Of a stretch of DNA of 64,000 nt, positions 16,273 to 23,674 are shown one piece after another; the stretch's first letter is position 1, and each line of letters begins with the position of its first letter. The position numbers and the translations under genes are program-made. Below the pieces are notes generated by a model. It was not told where the DNA came from and searched no databases. It saw only the letters and a list, made by a program, of their open reading frames with translations. The stretch is from Streptococcus ferus DSM 20646 (GTDB lineage Bacteria > Bacillota > Bacilli > Lactobacillales > Streptococcaceae): positions 407,210 to 471,209 of the forward strand of contig NZ_AQVD01000002.1 in assembly GCF_000372425.1 (NCBI RefSeq), read 5' to 3'.

Positions 16273-19200
16273 TTCTTTTCTCCTCCAAAGGCTTGGGCGA
16301 CTGCATCCTGCATGGTTCCGTTTTTAGCTGCAGGTACTAAGTCTAGCTGTTTTAGATTGCGGGTGTCAATATGATCAAACTGACCATAGACAAACGTTTT
16401 AGCAATATGATAGATAATCTCAGTTGGAGCTGCGCCAAAGACCTGATTTTCTAGGATATGCTTGATACGTTCTTGTCCATTTGGAAAGGCTGCTTTGTGA
16501 ATCTGACTATGATAAAGTTTTTTGGCTACTTCTGTCAGATAAAGTCCTGACTTCACATAAGGATCAAAAAATGTACGGTTTAAATCTTCAAAGATATCAG
16601 GATTCTCATCTTCCAAACTATCTACCATCAGCTTGACATATTTGCGTGGCGTAAACTTCTGATTAGTCTTTTGCAAGGGGATATAGTCAAAGATATCCTC
16701 TGTCTGACTGTCATCAAAGTAGTTAGCCAATTTAGACTTTAGACTTAAGAACTCTTGAATGGATTGATTAAAGACAACTTCATCAAAAAGATGTCCCTCA
16801 TAATGCTTCATTTCTCCTGTTTCTTCGTCCATATAATCACCGCCATCTCTCAGGAAACGGAATTGGTCTTCTGTAATACCTGTCACTTCCTCAAAAACAT
16901 TATCTGGTGCATACTCATCAAAATTTGCCAAGGTCAGATTTTCATCTCCATATGCCATAATAAAACTAGGAATTGTGCGGGAAAAACCACGTAGGTGGTC
17001 ACGAACATCTTGTTCTATGCTAGCTTTTTTACGTTCAGTCTGACGAATTTCCTGTTCCTTAACAGCCGCTTCTTGAGCTTCTGCGAGAGTTGTTGAAAGA
17101 TCAGACATCAGGTCTGTCTGCAGTTCTTGAAAGGCAGTAGATAGGTCTACCTTTTCTGCAAGCAAAATAGCTGTTCTTTCCCGCTCTGTTACGGCTTCAT
17201 TTAGTTTCTCCTCATAATTTCGCTTGATTTCAGCTTGCTTATGATCGAAAGACAAATATTTTTCTTTTACTTCTTGCTCAACATGATTTTGCATTGTCTT
17301 TTGCATGCGATCAATATCCGATTTATGGACATTTTCAAATTGACTTTTGACAGTCTCTAAATCTGGCCGTATCGTCTTAACAGCTGTATCAGCTACCTGA
17401 TTAATAAACTTTTCTGCGGAATTTATATCCATTTTCCCAATATTGGTACGAAGATCATCCGTCACTTCTACAACTTTTTCATCCCCAAAAATTGCCTCGG
17501 TTTTATTGATAACAATTTTATCAGATACTTGAACATTACCATTCTCATCAGTTGCTATGGCACCCGTATCGATTATTTTATTTTTCTTTTTATCTTCCTT
17601 GGCCGGCTCAAGCTGGTTTAAGGTCTCTTGCACAATAGGCGGGGCTTGGAAAATAGAGGAAATATTGGTAAAGAGGAAATTACTCATAAAGCCGTGCCTA
17701 ACCACTTCAGTTGCTTTGAGTTGATGCGGAATGGTCAGGACCTTTTCAGCGTCTAACTCCATCATGCGTCCTTCGCTATCCTCACCAATAACAGGTAGGA
17801 AATTAAGGAGATTTTGAATATTGGCCTTACGTTCTTGACTAGTCCCAGCACCATTGACTGTTGATTTCTTGAGATTATTAGCAAATTCATCAAAAAGAAT
17901 CAAGGTACGTTCTGGTGCAAAATCAAAAACATAAGCATTTTCTTTACGCTTAAGATTTCCTTCTTCATCTTCAAAACTATAAGCATTTTGTGCCCGAAAA
18001 GCTGCCTGCATATAAACAGAAGGGGATTTAATATTGGAAAGCATCAGCACTGCTGTCCAAGGCTTAACGGTAACCCCTGTTGTCAGCTGACCAACAGACA
18101 AGGTAATGGTTTTATCATTTTCTTCGATAGCTTTCAAAACACGCACAAGGCTCGCTTCATTAGCTTGAATGTCATCTGCTTCATTAGCTCCTTTACCATT
18201 TCCAGCAGCAACCACCACTTCATAATCTTTAAAGACCGGGTGCTTTTTGAGCAACTTTTCCAGTGCTTTTGCAGAAGCTACACGGTTAAGCAGCCAAAAA
18301 GTGTGTTTAAGTTCATCTCGTAATTCTGATGTTGAAAAAGGATATTTCTCATTATGGGTTAAAGCATCTAAAAATTTAATAACATCCGCTTCATAAATAA
18401 ATTTACCACCTTCATTGACTGCAAAAAATTCATTGAGGTCAAAATAGTAGGGAATTTCTTCCTCATCAACTTGAGTTCCTTGATTTACTTTATCTGTCAT
18501 CATGCTAGATAATTGATAAGTAAATAAATTTAGTGTTGGCAAATCTTCGTAAGGATTATTACTATCTTCTGACCAATTTTTCTTAGCTGCCTGTTCATCT
18601 TCATAAGACCATGTGTAGACTTGATCTTCTGTAAATTTATCAGAAGCCAGTGCTTTAAAAGGTGTTCCAGAAAGGTGTAACGTCCATTTGCGAGTTAAAC
18701 GGTTAAAAGCCTTATCTGTTTTGAATGTATCAATTCCCTCGTGAGCTTCATCAATAACTAGCAAATCCCAATTCGTATCTGCTACCCATTTAAGCTTATC
18801 ATACGGTCCATCACCAAAATACTTAGATCCCTTTAAATCCTGTAACGATATAAAAGCAATCTGATTGTAATCAGAGTGATCCTGTATCATTGATATAAAT
18901 TCACTGCGACTAAGCGTAGAACGATTTTTTAAGGCATCTGTCTCACTGACAAATAAATAGTTCGTCTGCCAGCCAATAAATTTTTCATAGTCGTCAAACC
19001 ATGAATTTGCAATAGCTGGACGATTTGTCACAATCAAAACATTTACTGCATCAAGTTTACGTGCTAAATCATAGGTCGCTAGTGTCTTACCAAATCGAGG
19101 TTTCGCATTCCAAAGGAATTCTTTACCACCCTTATCAAAGTAAGACTCTGCTTGAAGCATTGCATTAGCTTGTTCATTTCTAAGCTGATACAGGTGACCT

Positions 19201-19583
19201 TCTCCTGATTTATCTGCAAAATCCTTGGTTACAAAATCTTTATAAAGTTTTAAAGCATTATCAGGAGTTCCATTAAAATAAAACCATTCATTACTGGCAT
19301 ATTTTGTTTCACGCTTAATACCCCGTTTTTGAATAAAACTATGAAAATCATGATCTGTAAAAAATTCACCATCAATATTTCGAGCAGACTTTACCCATAG
19401 TTTATAATATTGTCCAAAAACTTTTGGTCCAGGCTGCTCTTGAATGCGTATATCCTCATTTTCCCGTTCTGTATATCCAATCTTGACCCATCCTTGAACA
19501 TCTTTTGCTTCTAGCGGCAATGTATAAGCATAAATTTTTGGAAAAACTGTTCTGCTAGTTTTAATAGTTGTTCTTCTATTCAT
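16269..19583 (-). CDS. Restriction-type DEAD/DEAH helicase with GIY-YIG/T5orf172-like N-terminus
   Basis: 1104 residues. Residues 16-105 (KIYAYTLP, GWVKIGYTER, R46, then SNEWFYF near 98-103) resemble a T5orf172/GIY-YIG nuclease module. A superfamily-2 helicase core follows: KPRFGKT (motif I, 161-167), VIDEAHEG (motif II, DEAH at 278-281), LSGTP (305-308), and QAAFRAQ (motif VI). A lysine/glutamate-rich probable coiled coil lies about residues 740-880. ATP-dependent translocation with cleavage is the expected role in a restriction system; cleavage is inferred from the weak nuclease match. It is 4 bp after the AdoMet subunit and overlaps the NPPY subunit. Confidence 0.8.
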   Translation of the reverse strand: MNRRTTIKTSRTVFPKIYAYTLPLEAKDVQGWVKIGYTERENEDIRIQEQPGPKVFGQYYKLWVKSARNIDGEFFTDHDFHSFIQKRGIKRETKYASNEWFYFNGTPDNALKLYKDFVTKDFADKSGEGHLYQLRNEQANAMLQAESYFDKGGKEFLWNAKPRFGKTLATYDLARKLDAVNVLIVTNRPAIANSWFDDYEKFIGWQTNYLFVSETDALKNRSTLSRSEFISMIQDHSDYNQIAFISLQDLKGSKYFGDGPYDKLKWVADTNWDLLVIDEAHEGIDTFKTDKAFNRLTRKWTLHLSGTPFKALASDKFTEDQVYTWSYEDEQAAKKNWSEDSNNPYEDLPTLNLFTYQLSSMMTDKVNQGTQVDEEEIPYYFDLNEFFAVNEGGKFIYEADVIKFLDALTHNEKYPFSTSELRDELKHTFWLLNRVASAKALEKLLKKHPVFKDYEVVVAAGNGKGANEADDIQANEASLVRVLKAIEENDKTITLSVGQLTTGVTVKPWTAVLMLSNIKSPSVYMQAAFRAQNAYSFEDEEGNLKRKENAYVFDFAPERTLILFDEFANNLKKSTVNGAGTSQERKANIQNLLNFLPVIGEDSEGRMMELDAEKVLTIPHQLKATEVVRHGFMSNFLFTNISSIFQAPPIVQETLNQLEPAKEDKKKNKIIDTGAIATDENGNVQVSDKIVINKTEAIFGDEKVVEVTDDLRTNIGKMDINSAEKFINQVADTAVKTIRPDLETVKSQFENVHKSDIDRMQKTMQNHVEQEVKEKYLSFDHKQAEIKRNYEEKLNEAVTERERTAILLAEKVDLSTAFQELQTDLMSDLSTTLAEAQEAAVKEQEIRQTERKKASIEQDVRDHLRGFSRTIPSFIMAYGDENLTLANFDEYAPDNVFEEVTGITEDQFRFLRDGGDYMDEETGEMKHYEGHLFDEVVFNQSIQEFLSLKSKLANYFDDSQTEDIFDYIPLQKTNQKFTPRKYVKLMVDSLEDENPDIFEDLNRTFFDPYVKSGLYLTEVAKKLYHSQIHKAAFPNGQERIKHILENQVFGAAPTEIIYHIAKTFVYGQFDHIDTRNLKQLDLVPAAKNGTMQDAVAQAFGGEKK

Positions 19584-19587
19584 TATC

Positions 19588-20259
19588 CTACTCTATCTCC
19601 TCTTTAAACACATGTAAAATATCTACAATCTTATATTTTTTTGCTTCGCCAACATGCTCATCTTCAAATAGATTCAATTGTCCCTCTATTTCAAATAAGT
19701 CAGGCTGCCCATCGTCAGACTCTTCCTCAAACAAACTAGAATATGTGAAGGGGACACGTTCAACTTGTGACGGGTAACCTTTTACTCTTTTCCATTCAGA
19801 AAACATGATAAGTTTCCCATCAGGTCTTAGTCTCATTAAAGTATTACCCCAAACAATGTTCTTTTGAATGATAAAATGAGCTGCTTTATATAAATTGGTT
19901 GATTTACCTATACTGTGGTTATAACTTTCGTGAAAAGTGATGAATGTATTTAGCAGATTTTGTCTCGCATAATAAAGATTGTCTTCTAGTAATTCAATCC
20001 CATAAATAGACGCCAAAGCAAATAACGATTTTGTTTTCCAATAACGTCTATCATATTGCTTTGTAACACTCTCCAACTTTCTTTCTAAAATAGCTGTTAA
20101 AAAGGCTCCCTCCCCTGCCGCAGGCTCTAGGAAAGTTGCATAAATATCGTCGGTTTGTTTTTTTACTTGATCCAACATTAAGTTGACGATCCAAGGAGGG
20201 GTAAAGACTTCCCCATGTTTTTGGACGCGTTCCTTACTTTTTATTAATTTTCCACTCAT
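19588..20259 (-). CDS. Adenine-methyltransferase AdoMet-binding subunit, N-terminal half
   Basis: 223 residues with the N-terminal motifs of N6-adenine DNA methylases: motif X KHGEVFTPPWIVNLMLD (14-30), motif I FLEPAAGEGAFL (43-54), motif II YGIELLEDN, and motif III-like NIVWGNTLMRL. The chain ends in an acidic tail before motif IV, so the catalytic NPPY must come from the separate 345-residue protein. First gene of the island operon. The ribosome site is weak (AAGTGGA). No frameshift is seen that could rejoin the halves, because the 3.3-kb helicase gene lies between them. Confidence 0.8.
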   Translation of the reverse strand: MSGKLIKSKERVQKHGEVFTPPWIVNLMLDQVKKQTDDIYATFLEPAAGEGAFLTAILERKLESVTKQYDRRYWKTKSLFALASIYGIELLEDNLYYARQNLLNTFITFHESYNHSIGKSTNLYKAAHFIIQKNIVWGNTLMRLRPDGKLIMFSEWKRVKGYPSQVERVPFTYSSLFEEESDDGQPDLFEIEGQLNLFEDEHVGEAKKYKIVDILHVFKEEIE

Positions 20260-20299
20260 ATTCCACTTTTTCTTTAAAAAGCAAGAGACTATTAGGATT

Positions 20300-20367
20300 C
20301 CTTTGTTATGAATATAACAAAGGAGGCTAGCCTCCTTTGTTATGAATATAACAAAGGAGGCTAGCCT
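20300..20367. repeat. Two identical tandem 34-bp palindromic repeats in island leader
   Basis: Unit 1 is 20300-20333 and unit 2 is 20334-20367, identical. Each holds a 10-base inverted repeat CCTTTGTTAT...ATAACAAAGG around GAAT and a perfect palindrome AGGCTAGCCT. A 7-base outer inverted repeat (AAAAAGC near 20276-20282, GCTTTTT 20369-20375) flanks the pair. In the island message these would form stacked hairpins upstream of the first gene. Not a CRISPR: two copies and no spacer. Confidence 0.9.
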
Positions 20368-20399
20368 CGCTTTTTATTTTTATTTAAAATGATGGTTTC

Positions 20400-20428
20400 A
20401 TTTTACCATATTTGACAGAAGTTAAAAA
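20400..20428 (-). promoter_or_regulatory. Possible island promoter
   Basis: Minus-strand TGG-TAAAAT (-10 at 20400-20405) with a poor -35 TTTTTA 17 bp upstream that coincides with the mnmM terminator U-run. Transcription from here would read through the tandem repeats into the methylase gene. Confidence 0.35.
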
Positions 20429-20447
20429 GATAGATGTGACATCTACC
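20424..20447 (-). terminator. Terminator of the mnmL-mnmM operon
   Basis: Eight-base stem with one wobble pair (20429-20436 with 20440-20447) followed by five U on the minus strand. Confidence 0.75.
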
Positions 20448-20481
20448 TTTGCCTTTCTCCTATGGTTCTGCAAACAATTCT

Positions 20482-21033
20482 CTATCCCTTCAATTTCTCA
20501 ATCATCACCAAAAACGGCGGTGTATTAATCTGATTAAGGGGTTGATAGCACATGGCGGTAAAGGCTTCCTGAGGCAGTTGTTTGACATAGTTCAGAACCG
20601 CCTCTTTTTCACTGCTTCCGCCTTCATGTCCGTGGTAGATCATAATAGCCATACGGCCACCAAGCTGAAGGCGCCTAAGTATTTTCTCAATCGCTTCCAG
20701 CGTCGTATCAGGCTTGGTAATAATCGTTTTGTCTGCTGACGGCAAATAACCTAGATTGAAAATAGCTGCTCGGATGGGTTCATCCACATATTTATCAATA
20801 TTTTGGTGCCCGTCTAAAATGAGCTGGACGTTATCAAGACCAAGCTGTTCTAAACGTTCCTCGGTTTTTTGCAGCGCTTGCTCCTGCACATCAAAGGCAT
20901 AGACAGCCTTAGCTAGTCCTGCCAAAAAGGCCGTATCATTGCCATTGCCCATAGTGGCATCCACCGCAATACTATCCTTGTCTAGAACCTCTGCCAAAAA
21001 GTCATGGGAGAGGTGGATAGGACGTTTGATCAT
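20482..21033 (-). CDS. mnmM: tRNA mnm5s2U34 methyltransferase MnmM (YtqB family)
   Basis: 183-residue class I SAM-dependent methylase: LDKDSIAVDATMGNGNDTAF (motif I), VYAFDVQEQAL (motif II), FNLGYLPSADK (motif IV-like). The YtqB family was shown in Bacillus subtilis to methylate the 5-aminomethyl group of the tRNA wobble uridine (MnmM). This is from the literature as I recall it and not visible in the sequence. Its start overlaps the radical-SAM gene by 4 bases, which supports the joint pathway. It ends with its own terminator. Confidence 0.82.
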   Translation of the reverse strand: MIKRPIHLSHDFLAEVLDKDSIAVDATMGNGNDTAFLAGLAKAVYAFDVQEQALQKTEERLEQLGLDNVQLILDGHQNIDKYVDEPIRAAIFNLGYLPSADKTIITKPDTTLEAIEKILRRLQLGGRMAIMIYHGHEGGSSEKEAVLNYVKQLPQEAFTAMCYQPLNQINTPPFLVMIEKLKG

Positions 21034-21962
21034 AAGTTTTCCTCCAAGCGACAGCCCTGATAAGATCCCCGTCGCTCCATTTCCTTATCAATGGCATTTA
21101 GCACTTCCCACTTGTTAAGACTCCACATAGGACCAATCAGCATCTCTCTGGGAGCATCACCAGTAATGCGATGAATGACAATATCCTCAGGGATAATTTC
21201 CAGCTGGTCACAGATGATAGAGACATAGTCTTCTTGGCTGAGCAGCTGCAAGCGTCCCTCATGGTAATCTCTCTGCATCCGGGTATTGGTCATAAGGTGA
21301 AGGAGGTGGAGCTTAATACCTTGAATATCATTATCCGTCACACAGCGACGAACATTTTCCAGCATCATCTCGTGGGTTTCACCCGGAAGGCCATTGATGA
21401 GGTGGGAGACAATCTCGACTTTTGGCGCCTGCTGACGAATGCGTTTGACAGTCTCGACATAGAGTTCATAACTATGCGCTCGATTAATCAACTCGGATGT
21501 CGCTTCATAGGTTGTCTGCAAGCCAAGTTCTACGGTAACGTGCATGCGTTGGGACAATTCAGCCAAATAGGCTAAGGTCTCATCTGGCAAACAGTCCGGC
21601 CGGGTTCCGATATTGATGCCGACCACACCGGGTTCGTTGATTGCCTGTTCATAACGTTCACGAATCACCTCGACTTTATCGTGTGTATTGGTAAAGTTTT
21701 GAAAATAGACCAGATACTTTTTAACCTCTGGCCACTTGCGGTGCATGAAATCAATTTCCTTATAGAATTGTTCCCGAATCGGGGCATCCGGCGCCACGAT
21801 CGCATCACCAGACCCTGAAACGGTACAAAAGGTACAGCCGCCATGAGCAACCGTTCCATCACGATTCGGACAGTCAAAGCCCGCATCTATTGGGACTTTA
21901 AAGGTCTTCTCTCCAAAAAGATTCCGATAATAGTCATTCAAAGTATGGTAACGTTTTTGCAT
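21030..21962 (-). CDS. mnmL: Radical SAM protein, TIGR01212/YtqA-YhcC family (MnmL-like)
   Basis: 310 residues. The cluster ligands are in CPNRDGTVAHGGCTFC, a spaced-out radical-SAM motif typical of the TIGR01212 family, followed by VYFQNFTNTHDKVEVIRERY, IGTRPDCLPDE and ELGLQTTYE, and the LHLLHLM block. The B. subtilis relative YtqA has been linked to the tRNA wobble-uridine side-chain pathway with YtqB, and the 4-base overlap with the mnmM gene fits. The symbol is assigned by that analogy and is less certain than the family. Confidence 0.75.
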   Translation of the reverse strand: MQKRYHTLNDYYRNLFGEKTFKVPIDAGFDCPNRDGTVAHGGCTFCTVSGSGDAIVAPDAPIREQFYKEIDFMHRKWPEVKKYLVYFQNFTNTHDKVEVIRERYEQAINEPGVVGINIGTRPDCLPDETLAYLAELSQRMHVTVELGLQTTYEATSELINRAHSYELYVETVKRIRQQAPKVEIVSHLINGLPGETHEMMLENVRRCVTDNDIQGIKLHLLHLMTNTRMQRDYHEGRLQLLSQEDYVSIICDQLEIIPEDIVIHRITGDAPREMLIGPMWSLNKWEVLNAIDKEMERRGSYQGCRLEENL

Positions 21963-21978
21963 ATCCTTATTTTAGCAT

Positions 21979-22006
21979 AAAAAAATAAGTTGCGAAGAAC
22001 ACAACT
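21979..22006 (-). terminator. Terminator of the ribU-PAP2 operon
   Basis: Short stem AGTTGT/GCAACT (one wobble) followed by a run of U on the minus strand, overlapping the PAP2 stop and lying just upstream of the radical-SAM gene. Confidence 0.65.
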
Positions 22007-22662
22007 CATTTTTGTTTGCTTTGAAAACGCCATTGAAAGCGAATCTGATCGTAAAAGGGAAAGAGCGCCTGGTTGATTGCCAGAGCCAACAGCCAGCCTC
22101 CCAAAATATCAGTCGGGTAATGAACCCCCAAATAAATCCTTGACAGAGCGACCAAGAAAGCTAAGAGCAAGACTAGCCCCTGAACCAATCGTCTGACGAC
22201 AAGCGGTTGAAGTCGCTGCTGCATGATGATGAGTAAGGCTAGAGCCACAAGCAAGGTTGAAGCCGTATGCCAGCTTGGAAATGAAGCACCTGCGGGTTTT
22301 GCAATGAGATAAAACAAGTCTGGTCTCGGACGATTGTAGAGGTACTTGAAGCCGGTCGACAGCAAACTTAAGGTCAGCAGATTTACCAGAAGAAAGAGGC
22401 CTTCTGCCCGCCAGTTCTTCATAAAGTAAAAAACAGCAGCTATTCCAATCGTGTAAGCAAAAATAATAGGGGTATCACCAAGTTTGGTTATTACTTTGAA
22501 GAATGCTGTCCAGAAAGCCGGTAGCTCTCCACGAACAGCTGTTTGTACTGTGTCATCAAAGCTTGACAAGACTTCAGGGTAAAACTTGACAAGGTAACCC
22601 AGCATAATAAAAAGCAATAAGGCAAAAGAAGCCCGCAATAAATAAGTTTGTTTCGCTTTCAT
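22006..22662 (-). CDS. PAP2-family membrane phosphatase
   Basis: 218 residues, five to six membrane helices. PAP2 signature in order: KYLYNRPRP (C1), FPSWHTAS (C2), SRIYLGVHYPTDILGG (C3). C2 normally reads PSGH; a tryptophan replaces the glycine here, while the histidine is kept. Likely acts on a lipid phosphate such as undecaprenyl pyrophosphate or phosphatidate at the outer membrane face; substrate is not determinable. The start at 22662 (MKAKQTYLL) has AAGGA before it. It is 7 bp after ribU and shares its FMN-controlled message. Confidence 0.85.
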   Translation of the reverse strand: MKAKQTYLLRASFALLLFIMLGYLVKFYPEVLSSFDDTVQTAVRGELPAFWTAFFKVITKLGDTPIIFAYTIGIAAVFYFMKNWRAEGLFLLVNLLTLSLLSTGFKYLYNRPRPDLFYLIAKPAGASFPSWHTASTLLVALALLIIMQQRLQPLVVRRLVQGLVLLLAFLVALSRIYLGVHYPTDILGGWLLALAINQALFPFYDQIRFQWRFQSKQK

Positions 22663-22669
22663 AAAATCC

Positions 22670-23233
22670 TTAATGACTATTTTTTTGTAAGATTGGTCTA
22701 ATCGCAGCATAGACAAGGGCAAAGGCTAGGGAAAAAATAACCCCTTCCAAAACATTAAACGGAATCACCATACTGACCAGATATTTGCCGACACCAATAA
22801 ATTGTTCAATATCAAACTTAGCGAATTTAGCGTAAAGGGGAATCGCATAGACATAGTTCAAAAGAAGCATCAATAAAGTCATCCCGACAGTTCCAGCTAT
22901 ACTGGCCCAAATGTATTGAGAAGTCTTCTTTCTGTCCTTCCAAATCAAGGCAAAGGCTGTCACAAAGACACCGATAGCCAAGATATTCATAGGAAGCCCA
23001 ACGATGCCTCCCGGCCCACCATTATCAAAGATGAGCTTTAAAACAGAGCGCAGCATCAAAATGGTATAGGCACTCTTTAGGTCAAAAAGAACCAAGCCAA
23101 TCAGAATTGGAATGATACTAAAATCCAATTTTAGAAAATCAACACCCGGTAAGATCGGGAAGTTGACAAGCATGAGCACAAAGGAAAGTGCTCCCAGTAC
23201 AGCAATGGTCGTCATTGTCCGTGTTTTGTTCAT
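22670..23233 (-). CDS. ribU: Riboflavin ECF transporter S component RibU
   Basis: Substrate-binding membrane subunit that imports riboflavin with the shared ECF energy module (not in this window). 187 residues with about six helices; VNFPILPGVDFLKLDFSIIP followed by GGPGGIVGLPMN matches RibU. The start at 23233 (MNKTRTMTTI) has TGGAGGA before it; an in-frame opening to 23293 would run into the riboswitch. Regulation is by the FMN riboswitch directly upstream, which is strong independent support for riboflavin as substrate. Confidence 0.93.
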   Translation of the reverse strand: MNKTRTMTTIAVLGALSFVLMLVNFPILPGVDFLKLDFSIIPILIGLVLFDLKSAYTILMLRSVLKLIFDNGGPGGIVGLPMNILAIGVFVTAFALIWKDRKKTSQYIWASIAGTVGMTLLMLLLNYVYAIPLYAKFAKFDIEQFIGVGKYLVSMVIPFNVLEGVIFSLAFALVYAAIRPILQKNSH

Positions 23234-23303
23234 AAAAAAATTCCTCCAATTTTTACAATTGAAAGAAGTCCCAAAGAGTCTATGATAGCACAAAAAACCC
23301 TTC

Positions 23304-23520
23304 GTCTTCTCCCATCCAGACTATACTGTCGGTTGTGGAATCTCACCACATCAGCTTGCGCTCACGGACTTTTCTCCTGCTTAGCTGACAACCATTTTGC
23401 CTAGATGAGACAGCATAAACATACCTAAAGCAGGCAAGCCCAGCTGACAAAGATAGACCAAAAGATTGTCAACGGCAAAAAAATCACCGCCGGTCGGGAA
23501 TCTCACCCTGCCCTGAAGAC
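23304..23520 (-). ncRNA. FMN riboswitch (RFN element) upstream of ribU
   Basis: Conserved blocks read on the minus strand: GTCTTCAGGGCAGGGTGAGA then TTCCCGACCGGCGGTGA at the 5' end; AGTCCGTGAGCGCAAGC in the middle; CCGACAGTATAGTCTGGATG then GGAGAAGAC at the 3' end. P1 pairs GTCTTC (23515-23520) with GAAGAC (23304-23309). About 100 nt lie between GGCGGTGA and the AGTCCGTG block, several times the usual arm length. A T6 run follows P1, and the ribU Shine-Dalgarno abuts a small CAATT/AATTG hairpin (23247-23261), so the switch mode is not clear. Confidence 0.95.
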
Positions 23521-23526
23521 ACAATA

Positions 23527-23555
23527 AGCATACCAAAAAACGATGGGAATAACAA
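23527..23555 (-). promoter_or_regulatory. ribU promoter
   Basis: -35 TTGTTA (23550-23555), 17-bp spacer, extended -10 TGG-TATGCT (23527-23532). Initiation would fall just before P1 of the riboswitch. Confidence 0.7.
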
Positions 23556-23593
23556 GTCTTCTAGCTCCGAAAAATGATTTTTCAGAAATTTAG

Positions 23594-23631
23594 AAAAAGA
23601 GCTGTTGTCCCTGCTCTTTTTTTGCTATAAT
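23594..23631 (+). promoter_or_regulatory. kup promoter with inverted repeat over the -35
   Basis: Extended -10 TGC-TATAAT at 23626-23631. A 9-base inverted repeat (AAAAAGAGC 23594-23602; GCTCTTTTT 23613-23621) brackets the -35 region (TGTTGT at 23603-23608). It resembles a terminator, but no gene ends here, so an operator role is possible. Confidence 0.6.
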
Positions 23632-23674
23632 GAGTCCAGCTTTTGCTAGATTTGCATTTTGGAGGTTGCATAGA

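Noticed and set aside
20300..20367. Possible CRISPR array
   Set aside because: Only two repeats in direct contact with no spacer and no cas genes nearby.
21171..21575. 134-residue open frame antisense to the radical-SAM gene
   Set aside because: No ribosome site, cysteine/histidine-rich random composition, fully inside a well-supported gene.
23521..23674. c-di-AMP (ydaO) riboswitch before kup
   Set aside because: The interval is short, is shared with the ribU promoter and has none of the conserved blocks I know.
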